A DNA stretch of 64,000 nucleotides from Falciphora oryzae (lineage: Eukaryota; Ascomycota; Sordariomycetes; Magnaporthales; Magnaporthaceae), in NCBI GenBank assembly GCA_000733355.1, contig JNVV01000013.1, forward strand, positions 469,323-533,322, in the 5' to 3' direction. This document shows positions 1 through 11,209 of the stretch, in pieces. Positions within the stretch are counted from its first letter, which is position 1. Each line of letters starts with the position of its first letter. A model generated the notes under the pieces. That model ran no database searches and was not told the origin of the DNA. It saw nothing but the letters and a program-made list of their open reading frames with translations. The position numbers were made by a program, and so were the translations under genes.

Positions 1-2429
1 TCAAGGTCGACCTTGGGCAAGGGCACAAAGGACGGGTTGACGGGCGGTGCGGCCGGTAGGCTCCTCCGCGGGCCGACGCGGCCAGACGCGCTTCGCTTGC
101 TCTGTCGCGTCTGTGGGTTGGCATCCGGAGACGCAGCTGCGGGGGCGCTGACTTTCCGTCGACCCATCGCGTTGGCGCCGATGCGTTGTAGCGGCGTGAG
201 CATCGGTGTTTCTGAAGCCGAAGGGCCACGTTTCTTGATGGCCGCTGCGGTCGATGAGCTGACGCTAGTAGCAATGCTCGAGGCTGGAGTCGGGAGTCCG
301 AAAGCCATCTTCGTCGCTCTGTCTTCTGTTCCCACGATGCTGGACGATGGAGTCGGGAGTCCAAACACCATCTTGGTTGCTCCGTTCGGTGGGGCCGGAA
401 CGCTTGGTGTGTACGCAAACTTGTCGAGGGCCGCGCGAAGCTTATTTGAGCCGCCCTGGCCACATTCGGTGTCCACAATAATCTCCTTTTCAGCAGCTTC
501 GGATACAGGCCGGAAAGGTGAGCTGGCCAGAACCTCGATATTGTCGCGGTCCAAAGGTTTGATCGGTGTTCCCGCCACGACGTCCGGGCTCATTGTCCCT
601 TTTTCAGGACTGTCCATGAACACCGGCATAGACTTCCTCGGCTTGGCGGATTGTGAGGAGTTGAACGATCCGAACTCGGGCAGGCTGAGGAGAACATCGT
701 CGATCGAGTCGTCCGACATCAGATACCCCGGAGCGCTCCTCCTCTTTAGTTTCTTCGGTGTCGTCGTTCGTTTGGAGAAGAACTTGCTTCGGCGCGAAGG
801 CGAGCCGCTAGCCGCCCCCACGGATGCATCGTTGTCGCCGCAGAGCCGCGCCTTCTTACGAGGAGACGGTGATACGGCGACCAGGTCTGCGTCGTCTGAT
901 GTCCTGACGGGTGGCCCGGCAGTCCGCCGACGGTTAGCCCCAGACGATGCTTCCATTCCGAGCAGGTTCGCAATGGGCTCGGTGCGTCGACGGTTTAGTC
1001 GCGGTCCGGTCCGGTAAGGCCGCGGGATGCCGGAAGGGGTGGCGTCCCTGGCCTCGTCGAGATAGGGTCGAGGTAGGGGGAACACACGCGGGGCTAGCCC
1101 GTGGTCTGTCAGAGCAGCCACACGTTGCGGGTCAACGGTGAAGCAGTTGGCATCCATCTCGCCCATTGGGATCCGTTGGTGGCCCTTGTTGAAGTACTGG
1201 TCTATGGATTTCCCCGGTGGTCTGGTCGGAGCCGGTGCTGGTGCCGCGGCACCCAGGCTCCGACGGCCTGAAGGCGCTGCTGGCAGTATGATGCGCTCCT
1301 TCGTTATGGGGTTGACGTCCCCAACTGCGATCGCCCGAGCCATCTCGGGGTCGACCTTGGCGCCGATGAAGGGCATCTCCTCTACATCCAGTCCTGAGGT
1401 GGGTTCGGTGAGGAGGACGAGCTCCTTCTTCTCAGGGCAGTAGACTCGCTGGTGGAGGAAGGTGATCTCGGCCTGCTTGAAGGAGGCCAGGTAGTTCTCC
1501 GAGATGCGACGCTTGCCCTCGAACTGCATCACCTTGATAATCTTCTCCGGAGTCTTGTGCTTCCTGATCATTCGATAAGCTGTCTTCAGGCCCATGCCAC
1601 TGAGGCCATCCAGATAGTCACAGCCACTAAAAATGGCCATCTGGCGGAACTCGGCGTCTGTCCATCCAGTGAGAGAGATCTCCCGGCAGGAACAGAAGTC
1701 GCGGCGGTTTATTTCGACGCACTGGCCATGCTGGTCGAGCTTGGTGAGTAGGCGTTTGGCGCCGAAGACGAGCAGGTCCGAATCCTCCGAGATAATGCCG
1801 CCGACGTAGCCGTGGCGCTCCAAGTAGACCATCTGGGCGTCGGCCTCGTAAGGGGCCACGACGTAGGGCACGTCGGCCTTCTTGAGCTCCTCGATGAGAT
1901 GGCGAGCCATCTCAGGGGTCACATCGATAGCCTTCTGGAACTCGAGATAGGCTTGCGCGGGCTTGCCAGCCTTGAGAAGCTCCATACCGGCCTTTTTGCT
2001 GTCCTCACGACGCTTGGCACGCGAGGATTCGGTCATGGCTTTGCTGGGCAGGAAGTCCCCGTCGAAAACCAGATAAGGGGTTGCGCCAAAGTACTTGACC
2101 ATCCTCACCCGATGCATAGCAAAGTCAACATATCTATGAGCATAGGTGGGTCAGTATTCCATATCTGTAGAGCGTATGCCAGCTTAGACGTGACGGGGGA
2201 ATGGCAACTGACTTTCGCGTCGGTTTCCCCTGTGCCAGCTCCAAGGCGCAGGACACGGCCCCGCGATGGAGCCATCCGTAGGCATCGACAGCCAGCGTCT
2301 CGCCGGCAAATTTTTTCAGCTCTGTCGGTCTGTGGATCGACTTGAGCAAGGGAAGCAGACCTGCAAAAGGTTAGTGATGGCTCAAACTGACGGTGGATCT
2401 TGCCGTTCAGGCTTACCGGAGATGCCCAT
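1..2429 (-). CDS. EXO1: Exonuclease 1 (XPG/Rad2-family 5' nuclease), 3' end beyond window
   Basis: 5'-3' exonuclease/flap nuclease acting in nuclear mismatch repair, double-strand-break resection and replication. Three exons are visible: 2429-2417, 2360-2213, and 2133 running off the left edge, giving about 764 residues with no stop. Donors are GTAAGC and GTCAGT; acceptors are GCAG and ATAG. The protein opens MGISGLLPLLKSI. The Rad2 N and I domains keep the acidic metal-binding sites DAYGWLHRG, VFDGD, APYEADAQ, EDSD and SGCDYL. After about residue 340 the chain is low-complexity. It carries RSKFF (minus strand, 791-777), matching the MLH1-interacting box known from Exo1, and a near-tandem repeat built on FGLPTP close to the C-terminus. 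It is divergent from TMA16, sharing about 930 bp of upstream DNA. Family assignment is secure. The exact C-terminus is outside the window. Confidence 0.95.
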
Positions 2430-3359
2430 CGTGGCAGCACCAGATATGACCGCCGAGACGAGGGGCAGGCAGGTCACAAGTGATGACAGAGATGGGCCAA
2501 TGGTCTTCTTGATGCTACAGGGCGAGGACGGCCATTCGGAAAGGTCTTGTTGGTGCCTGGATAGCTCGAGGGTCTTCAAGGTCGAGATTCACGGGGTAGA
2601 GCCGAGCGTGTGGGCAGCAGCGGCTACCGGCGGGGCAGCTTGACGGCTAGTGCAGGCCAGAACGCGTCTGCCTCCTTATGCAAAAACAAGGAGTCTCCTC
2701 GGCCGAGATCACGACACAGCAAAAAGGGATAGCACAGGTGCACGCAGGCGACTGAGACGGCAATGTGCGAGCAGAAAATTGCGGCGTGTCGGTGTTGGTT
2801 TCGTCGTGTTGCGGCGCGGGCGTTGGCCAAAGGAGCTTGACTGGTGGTTTCTTCGATGCGGACGGGACGACGCGAATTGCATGCTGGGCAGCTGCTCGAT
2901 AATTATTGAGCCACCCAAGATGGCGGGAAATCCACTGACAGGGGCGAGAGAGGCTCTCCACAGTCGCGTCGCGGCTGTTAGCGTGAATTGCCATTCCCCG
3001 GGCAACCCTCCAGCCGGTGAGTGGGTCCAGATGAGTCTCATCCCTGTCAGCCAGCCACGTCCAGCGAACATTGGATGGCACTTTACCGTGTGACCCCCAC
3101 ACGACGGGACCACACTCTTCCAGGCAGCGGCCCACACGGACATCGCGAGCCCCGCCATCGAAAATGGTGAAGTTTTTTGTTGGCGCATGGGAATTCTGGT
3201 GTAAAGGGCAGCAGCAGCGACTCGATATCAGATTTTGACGTCTGGCGCCGACGTAGATAGCACCCGCACCAACCACTCAGCTGCTCATCTCATATTTGTC
3301 CGGCTCGGGTCAACACGCGGTTTGGTACCGATCCTGACAGCCTACCTCCAACCGCCAAA
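2430..3359. promoter_or_regulatory. Shared upstream region of EXO1 and TMA16
   Basis: These 930 bases separate two divergently transcribed genes and must hold both promoters and 5' leaders. Open frames here on both strands have no recognisable domain and look like chance frames in GC-rich DNA. A CCAAT pentamer occurs at about 2492 (ggGCCAATgg), but I cannot show that it is used. Confidence 0.5.
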
Positions 3360-4151
3360 ATGCCCAAAACTCTAGAAAAGACTCGCAAGCAGATCTCCAA
3401 GAAGCGGCATGGGGCCATGGACAATCTGCACCAGAAGTCCCGCAACGCCAAGCGACTTCACAAGGCCCAGGTGAGGGATGACAGACTCGAAAAGCTCGCT
3501 CAGGCCAGGAAGAAGGGCGACCAGCCTACACGTATGTTCTTTTACTTGTCTTTTTTTATGCCCTAACCGTCGCCGAAATATCAGGGCTAATACGGAGAAT
3601 TCTACAGTGTCCCGAGTGACCTTCTTCAGGGATGCTGCTCAAGAGAGCAGTCTACCCAGGCCCCTTACCATGGAGGCTGTGCAAGATCTTGTGAAGAAGT
3701 GAGCACCCACGTCCGCATGGACGTAACGGGCGACACCCACCACCGTGCTTGCCTGTTTTTCGCCCGTTGCTCGTGCTCACACGATTTTCCGTCCTCTAGG
3801 TTTGTGCACCAGTACGATGAGGAGTATGCTGAGGTGAAGAGCGCCCGCCGTCCTGGCAGGGGTGCCAGCTCCAGAGAAGAAGTGCTCAAGGTGAACATGG
3901 TCTCACTTGAGAAGGAGTATCAAAACGGCTTCTGTACGTCCTAGCCCTTGGCTCGCAACGGCCGCATTCATCCTGGGCTTGGCTGGACTAACACGTTATT
4001 ATGCCTTGCAGATATGCCTGATCTCACAAGCGCGGAAAATCTTGCCGCGTTGGACAGGTGGGAAGGATCATGGTCCTACCTCGCAAGCCTAGCGTGGGTT
4101 AAAGTGACTGCTGCTGGCGAAACCAGGACGGCCAGTTTTCCTCCCATTTAA
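3360..4151 (+). CDS. TMA16: TMA16-like 60S ribosome-biogenesis / translation-machinery-associated protein
   Basis: Four exons: 3360-3531, 3608-3698, 3800-3933 and 4012-4151. Together they make 537 nt, or 178 residues, and all phases close. Donors are GTATGT, GTGAGC and GTACGT. The start MPKTLEKTRKQISKKRHG is the characteristic basic N-terminus of the Tma16 family. It is followed by RVTFF and by the C-terminal block MPDLTSAENLAALDRWEGSW, where the family has its conserved tryptophans. Tma16 is known as a nuclear/nucleolar factor bound to pre-60S ribosomal particles. Length fits the family (about 170-190 residues). The longest single open frame stops inside intron 1, so a single-exon call would give a truncated protein. 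Confidence 0.93.
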
Positions 4152-6242
4152 GGCAGGCGATGCCAGGGCTGGCACTTTGCGAGCTAGACGGACTCGTTAG
4201 ATCATAAATGATACCCAACGGACAAGGACGAACAAAAGAAAATAAAACGGGGATTTCTGTCATCTTGTCTCTTATTTCCATCATGCTCTCGTGAATGTGA
4301 GCTCGAAGTCGAACAGGTGTATGCATTCCCTTTTCGGTGTACTAGCGGTTTGACCGGGATCGGAGAGCAGGGCATTAGCCCACGGCTCTGGACTCGAGTC
4401 TTACCGTCCCGACTCTGTCAAACCAGCCGCGGGACCTTCTCCCGTCGAGCTTTTCGTGATGGTCTGCCTATTTCCTTCAGTTGATGAGCAATTGGGAGAC
4501 AGGTAGCCCCGATAGGTTGTTTGCACATGCCACTACCCGTGTCTGGCAGGCCGAGTATTGAGCGAAGCCTGTGGGTGTCGTTATGCTATGGGATCTTAGC
4601 GACGGGTGTAAGGGGAGCACATAGACCGATGGGTATCTTGGCGTGGTATCGTCTTTCGTACGATACTCGGTTCTTTCGATGCCGAGAAGCAATCAGCGTC
4701 GAAGATGGCCTTTCCATTCTCGCCTCGAGTCCATCCTCTGCACGACTTCGAACTCGAACGTTGCTTGGCAGGATGCCATTAGCAATAGGATGCACACAAC
4801 CCTAGTCTGCCCGAAATGCCTCTTCAAACTTGTTTTTCTTGGATTTCACATGTGCAGGGAGATTGGAATCGCAACACCGGGCCAGAGTGTAAGCGGGTGT
4901 GCGTCCTCGAGTCTGGTATCGACAAACGACATGGCATATCCATCACCAATCATTGTCCTCCTGATCGTTAGTAGACGGGCAGAAGGCGGAGTTAACAGTG
5001 CTATAAGTTGCCGCCGGCGCCCCCTGAGAATGGCCAAATGTCAGATACCTTGCCGGCATCGCCTTCTAATAACCTTAATGCCGAGCGCCTTCACTCGCTA
5101 ACTCGACACTGCCCTCGCTATCCTTGCGTTCGTTCTGACCTGGAAGTACACAAACCTTTTTTTTTTTCTTGTAAAACTACTTTTTCTTTTATAGCGTTTG
5201 CCTAGACCAGACTTGACTACGAGACAACAGCGGCCTCTGCGCGGCAGACGGCCAGAGCCGGCCTGCCAGAGATACCGCCACCCACTTGTCCATACTACTA
5301 CACCAGAGGAAGATTCCAATAGAGCCTCAGTGCGGCGTTGCAAACACCATCGAAGAATGTGCACCTACATCACCCACGTTCGCATCTGCTACATTTGCAG
5401 CCGTGAGGATACAGTACTTATAAGCGAAAGCACATGCGCAGAGGCCAAGTACCCGGGCAGATTCGGCAGCTGCTGTTTCCTTCCTGGTAGTGAGAGAAGG
5501 GAGACACCTGACCAGTGCTGGGGCTGCAAGGAGAATGCCCAGAGGGACTCCTCGGCGCCCTCGCGGACCTCTGCGCAGAAACCCGCGCGTGCCAGACGCA
5601 CCCGCACCAACTGAAGAAAAGAGCAGCATTTATGGCCTCGGAGCTGTGTGTAAGAGGCAGGGTGCTGTGAAGAACGAAGGATCACCCAGGGGCTGGGATG
5701 GGGCAGAAAACAAGCATGGGGATTTCGAAAAAGTAGAAGGGGAACACCCCGCTCATGGTTAGCGGGACCAGCCGTTTGCGATACACGACATGTTGGAAGG
5801 CCTACAATATTGCCTAGCCCGGGTTGGATTGGGCTCTGGCAGATGGAGATGGAAAAGTTGCGTGGTCGATGGGAAAATCGACCCATGGACTTAATACCCA
5901 CAGTTCTAATGATAGTATCAAGACTGCATTTACACTGTCTCTATCTCCTATCGCAAATAGGGACCTCCAAGGTCGGCTGTCAAGTGGGCCGTGCGTGCGT
6001 TCCATTGGCTCCTCTAGATGTGAGGAAAATTTCCATGGAGCTTCGGCCAATAATGGGGACCTCGATGTGAGCTCTTGATTTTCTGAGCAGTCCCGCCTCT
6101 CCCAAAAATTTGTTCCCTCGTCGCCCAGGCTCAACATTCATAGCGCCTTTAATCTCTGTGGCACGCATACCGCGAAGCAGCATACCGGCCACATATTGTG
6201 TATACCATTCGCTTGATTATACACGCACAACCCCTCGCCAAG
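4152..6242. other. Intergenic, no gene supported
   Basis: About 2.1 kb between two same-strand genes. Several frames of 60-170 codons overlap on both strands without any recognisable domain or consistent splice pattern. A 12-base T run lies near 5158. The last few hundred bases should contain the MAM33 promoter and leader. Confidence 0.5.
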
Positions 6243-7243
6243 ATGATGTCACTACGCAACCTCGCCCGCTCTGCGCCGCGCGCATTTTCCCGCGCCTCGT
6301 CGGCCGCCATCTGCAGGCCATCAGCCTCGGGCTCTCTCCTCACCAATACCAGCAACCCCTTCACCTCTGCGCTGAGGACAGCCAGGCAACCGGCCGCCTT
6401 CTCGACCTCTGTTCTGAGGAGGGCGCCGGCGGGCGAGGTGGAGCGGGATCTGGTGGCCAAGCTCGAGAGCGAGATCGAGTTCGAGTCCCAGGTCAGGGAG
6501 AGCGAGGAGGAGCCGGCCAGCATCAAGGACTTCCTCGAGAACGGACCATTTGAGCTCAAGGACACACCTGGCCAGGAGAAGGTTGTCCTGACCCGCACCT
6601 ATGGCAATGAAAAGTATGTCTTTATCCCACTTTTAATTTTCATTCAAAGTTTCCCCCTCTCTATTTCCTATATAGTGCAGAACTGCAACAATGGCTAATA
6701 CGCGCATTGTCTTCTCTTAGGATCACCGTCTCTTTCTCCATCGCCGACCTGGCCGCGTTCGACCAGGAGCAGCCCATGTACGAGGAGGACCCCGCGCTCG
6801 CGGATGAGGGCGAGGAGGCCGATAGCAAGCAGCAGCAGTCTGAGGACCTGGAGGAGGGCGGCGAGGAGGAGTTCGACCACCAGCACGATGCCGCCATCAC
6901 GTGCAACCTGACGGTCGTGGTTGAGAAGCCCAACGGCGGCGCGCTCGAGATCGAGGCGGTTGCGCACAACGGGCAGATCGCGGTCAGCAACGTCTTCTAC
7001 CACAAGGACGCGGCTCAGGCGTACGCCGAGTCGGCCGAGGTCGAGCACAGTGCACAGGACGTCTACCCGGGCCCGTCGTTCGGCACCCTGGACGAGCAGC
7101 TGCAGCTGCAGCTGGAGCAGTACCTGGAGGAGCGTGGCATCAACACGACCCTGGCCGTCTTTGTGCCCGACTACATGGACGTCAAGGAGCAGAGGGAGTA
7201 CCTCGCCTGGCTGAAGAACATCAAGGGTTTCATCGAGGCTTAG
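6243..7243 (+). CDS. MAM33: Mitochondrial acidic matrix protein MAM33 / p32 (gC1qR family)
   Basis: Two exons, 6243-6613 and 6721-7243 (894 nt, 297 residues), with a GTATGT donor and a TCTTAG acceptor. The N-terminus is rich in Arg, Ser and Ala and lacks acids for about 60 residues, as expected for a mitochondrial presequence. It is followed by the p32 fold: EVERDLVAKLESEIEFE, a very acidic central loop (about residues 150-190), and the C-terminal pair of helices ending EQREYLAWLKNIKGFIEA. The family forms doughnut-shaped acidic trimers in the matrix and supports mitochondrial ribosome assembly and respiration. I chose the ATG after CGCCAAG; a second ATG follows immediately. An in-frame ATG at 6198 would put TIRLIIHAQPLAK ahead of the presequence and is probably leader. 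Confidence 0.94.
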
Positions 7244-8031
7244 AGGATGTGTTCCTGTAGTCTGGGGGCGCTGGGGCTTGATGAGATCAGGATATATTCG
7301 GCCGTGTTATTTTCCACTCCTTTGTAGATCTTTTCATCTTCGTTTTTATGGCGGTCGAAGTGTACGAACAAGAAAAAAAAAAGAAATCAAATCCGATACC
7401 AAATGCAACCAATGGAATGTGGCGATCTGTATCAGGCACTTGTGATTATTCCCCATCTCGGCGTGTAAGCGCTATCCGTCTAGCTGAGCATTGACGAACA
7501 TACACCCTGGGGCTTGGCATCGGCTCTCGAACAGACTTGACTCGACGGCAATGTGATGCTGGAGATCGAGCCCGGGCTGGGCACGTGAAACGAAACCAGG
7601 AGGGTCCCCTGCGGGAGGGCCAGTGTCGCAACTGCGGAGCGCGCATGGGCCGTTGGACGGCGAATGGCATGAATAAGGTGCAGAAAAACATGGGAAATAG
7701 CTTTTCGCTGCGTGGGTGCCCGAGCTGTCGGGGCAAAGTTGTGAGCTTCTTCTTGGCCGGGCTTTGTTTGGCCTTCATTGTTCATTGTTGCTGCAGTCGA
7801 AGCTTGAGATCTCTCTCTTATTTGGTTGCCACGGCCAGCCTCCTGGCCTACATAGTATCCGTTTTATTGCTGCCGCGCTCTGCAGAAAAACCTCGAACGG
7901 CTCGGTCCTTCGATCCAATGCCGGCGCGCGCGTTGGTGCTGGCGCCAGTTCGTTTCTTTGGCTAAAAGCCGACCTCACCAACCACCAACCAACATCAACG
8001 GCAGAACCCCACCCTGCTCGAGGCGCCAAGG
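7244..8031. other. Intergenic: MAM33 3' end and promoter of the LCCL gene
   Basis: 788 bases with no supported gene. An A-rich run at 7371-7386 lies 130 bases after the MAM33 stop and is compatible with its 3' processing region. A CT-rich patch (about 7800-7830) lies upstream of the next start codon, as is common in fungal promoters. Confidence 0.4.
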
Positions 8032-10351
8032 ATGGGCGGCGACGATGAGGGGGGCGATCGCATCGACGTCAAGGAGCATCACCATGACCTCCAGCAGCCG
8101 CGCCCCAAGTGCCTCAAGCCCACAACAAACGGCGACTACTACGCGCTGAGGGACGAGGACGACGAGGAGGCGCAGCTGCTGTCGCCGGGCGCCTTCAACC
8201 TCGAGTACGAGGAGGACGAGGCGGCGGCGGTGCCCACGGCCCCGGCGCCCAGAGATGGGCTTGCTGCCAAGCTCGGTTGGCGGGGCCGGCTTGGCTGGCA
8301 ATGGCCAAAGGTTGTGGGGGCGGCCTTGGCTCTTGGTAAGCGGCGCCACGGCGGCGGGGGTGGCGGCGGCGGTGAGGGAGATGGCGGCCGGGGCAGAAGC
8401 GGCCCGACACGTGGTAATGGTGGTGGTGGTGTTGGTGGCCGGATAGCCGATATCCTGCCTACCCGGGCCAGGCTCGCCGTGAGGCTCGGAGGGCTCCCCG
8501 GCCGGCTCCGGCTCGACGGCCCCGACCCGCCCCTGGTTCACTCCATCAGCCCCCTCAAGGTGGACTGGCAGGAGCGCCCTGTTCTCTGGCTGGAGCGCAA
8601 CTTTCCCACGCGCACGCGGAGGCTGGCCCTGCTGCTGCTGTTCCTCGTCTGCTGGCTGATCCTGTTCCTGCTGCCCCTTATCATCGGCCACTCGGCCGTC
8701 GGCACCGTCTCGGCGTCTGGCCAGCCCGTGCCCGTCGTGCACCTCGACTGCGCCGACACGTTGTGGCCGGGCGGCAACCAGTGCGGCCTTCACGGCTTCG
8801 ACTGCCGCCCCTTCAACAACAGCACACTCGCCTTCCACTGCCCGGCCGGCTGCGCCGGCGCGCCCCTGGCCGAGCCGCGCTCCGTCGGCGCCGCCGTCGT
8901 CAGCGGCGGGCCCCTCGTCATCGGCGACACCTACTACCGCGGCGACTCCTTCATCTGCGCCGCCGCTATCCACGCCGGCGTGGTCAGCAACGCAGGCGGC
9001 GGCTGCGGCGTCGTCCGGCGCCTCGGCCCCGCTGACGTCTTCAAGGCCTCGGAACGCCACGGCGTCCACTCCATCCCCTTCGACTCGTACTTCCCCCTAG
9101 CCTTCACCGTCGACCGCGGCGGCTGCAGCGGCGGCGTCGACCCGCGCGGCGCCCTGCTCTTCATCGACCTGCTCTTCTCCTCCCTCCTCGTCGTCTTCGT
9201 CACCGACCCGCCGCTGCTCTTCTTCACCGCCTTCGTCGCCGTCTTCGCCCACGTCGGCCTCGCGTCGGACCCGCCCCGGGTCTCGCGCCACTCCATCGCC
9301 GTCCTCCCCGAGCTCCTCTCTACGTTTTCGGGGCGCCTGCTGCCCGCCCTGTTCGTCGCCGTCGTTGTCTACCGTGTCTGCGTCCGCCGCACCCTGGGCG
9401 GTAACTTTGCCCGCACCGGCCTCCTCCCGCTGCGCGCCCAGATCGAGAAGCTGTTCCTCTGGCTCCTGCCGCTCTGGTTCGGCGCCCTGGCCAACTACAC
9501 CCTCGGCGGCATCCCCATCTCGCGCCTGACCTCCCACGACCTGTCGCGGCAGCCGCCGGGCGCCGCCGCCGCCCTCGGCATCATCCTGACCCTCCTGGCC
9601 GTCGCCGCCGCGTTCCAGGCCTACGTCTTCTGGGCCGAGGGCCGCCTCCGCCGCCTCCTGGTCCTGTACGCGGGGCTAGCCGGCGCCGTCGCCCTCCTCG
9701 CCGCCGCGGCCCCGGCCTGCGGACTCGAGCTGCGCCTGCACCCCTACGCCGCCTCCCTGCTGCTGCTCCCCGCCACCGCCGTCCAGACGCGCGCCTCGCT
9801 CGCCGCGCAGGGCCTCCTGCTCGGCCTGTTCGTCAACNNNNNNNNNNNNNNNNNNNNNNNNNNNNNNNNNNNNNNNNNNNNNNNNNNNNNNNNNNNNNNN
9901 NNNNNNNNNNNNNNNNNNNNNNNNNNNNNNNNNNNNNNNNNNNNNNNNNNNNNNNNNNNNNNNNNNNNNNNNNNNNNNNNNNNNNNNNNNNNNNNNNNAG
10001 ACCCCCTCGGGCGGCGGGTCCGGCGGCGCCGTGCTGGCCGACGGCACCAGCACCAGCATCTGGAGCATCTCCTTCGCCTGGGCCTCGCCGCCGCCGCCGC
10101 TGGCCGACGGCATCAGCGTCATGGTCAACGACGTCGAGCGCCACCGCTCCATCTTTGCCGAGCCAAACGCCCCCGGCCGCGGCGGCCCCGCCGGCGACGG
10201 CTTCGTCTGGGCCCGCAAGCCGGGAGGCGAGCTCCCCGAGTACTTCCGCTTCGCCTACACGTGGGATGGCGAGGCTCTCGACTACACGCGCGCGGGCATC
10301 TGGCACATCAACGGCACCTGGACTCATCCTCCAGAAAGTGGGAGGTCGTGA
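8032..10351 (+). CDS. LCCL-domain multi-pass membrane protein (broken by assembly gap)
   Basis: The first frame is open from 8032 to the gap at 9838. An acidic and then glycine-rich cytosolic head of about 190 residues precedes a transmembrane helix near residues 197-217. Next comes an LCCL domain (about residues 240-345) with its paired cysteines and the motif YYRGDSFICAAAIHAGVV, then at least six further hydrophobic segments. After the gap, the matching C-terminal part is in a different frame. It contains SISFAWAS, FVWARKPGGELPEYFRFAY and GIWHINGTW, and stops at TGA 10349-10351. The 161-base N run therefore is not the true gap length, or hides an intron. LCCL proteins of this build are common in filamentous fungi; their function is not established. 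The reading frame carried past the gap to about 10410 is spurious. Confidence 0.85.
9838..9998. other. Assembly gap (161 N)
   Basis: Run of N inside the LCCL gene. The flanking coding frames do not match across it, so its stated length is unreliable. Confidence 1.
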
Positions 10352-11209
10352 AAGGGGACAGGAAGGAGAAAACGGAAGAGAGAACAAGAAACGAATATCG
10401 GTTCGTCTAGGAACTCCAAGTTTTGCGGCTTCAAGGACAGATTTTCTTTTGTCTGTATGAGATATCTCGTGCTGTCCCTTGTCTCCTTAGCCCGGACGGC
10501 TACTGGATAGATACCTAGATACCAAAATGCCCCTTGGATGGTAATGGCGAACTCGGTTTGGATATTGTCTAAGACAGAAATAGAATCACCAAAGCAGGGA
10601 CTTGTTCTATGCGTTGATGAAGCTAGGTATTCAGCTTGGAGTCTTGTACAAGGACGAGCAATTCTGCCCGTAATGGTAGGGAGGTCAAACCTGGCCCCAA
10701 GCCCCTGGGCTGGCAGACAAACTCAGGTGCTCCTCCCTCAGATTCCCCTCATGAACTGCTTCTGAACAATGAAGTCTCCCTGCCTTGCCCATACACTGCC
10801 AAAATTAAACCAACGCCTAGCAAAACACTCGCTGTCTCCAACCGCTTAGAGAGAGCCCCTGATGAGAAGAGAAGCCGCGGAGGACAAAGAAGAAGCCCGC
10901 CGCAATTAGATTGCCGCATCAACACGACCCCCGCCGCCACGCGTGGTCGCACCCGTTCGCCGTGAAGTGGCCTTTTCTCCTCTCACCTTCTTTTCTTTTT
11001 CTCATTTAAGCCGCAATGAGGAATCATCCCCACCCGTCTGCTTTTTTTTTTTTTTTTTTTTTTCCTGCTGGTAAGGTTTCTGGTCTTTTCCGTGTAAAAC
11101 TTTTTTTCCTCCTTTATTTTCTTTTTTTTCTTTTTTTTACGCCTGAATGTCCAATGCTATTATAATCACGAAACAAACGACTCGGTCCATAGACCATGAA
11201 GGGGAGGTT
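10352..11209. other. Intergenic between convergent genes; long poly(T)
   Basis: 858 bases between the 3' ends of the LCCL gene (+) and the C2H2-type gene (-). It contains homopolymer T runs, notably 11042-11063, and further T-rich stretches up to 11140. No frame here has recognisable content. Confidence 0.5.

Noticed and set aside
13..1017. Plus-strand open frame of 334 codons
   Set aside because: It is antisense to the EXO1 C-terminal coding region, which continues a recognisable protein in frame; the plus frame has no domain.
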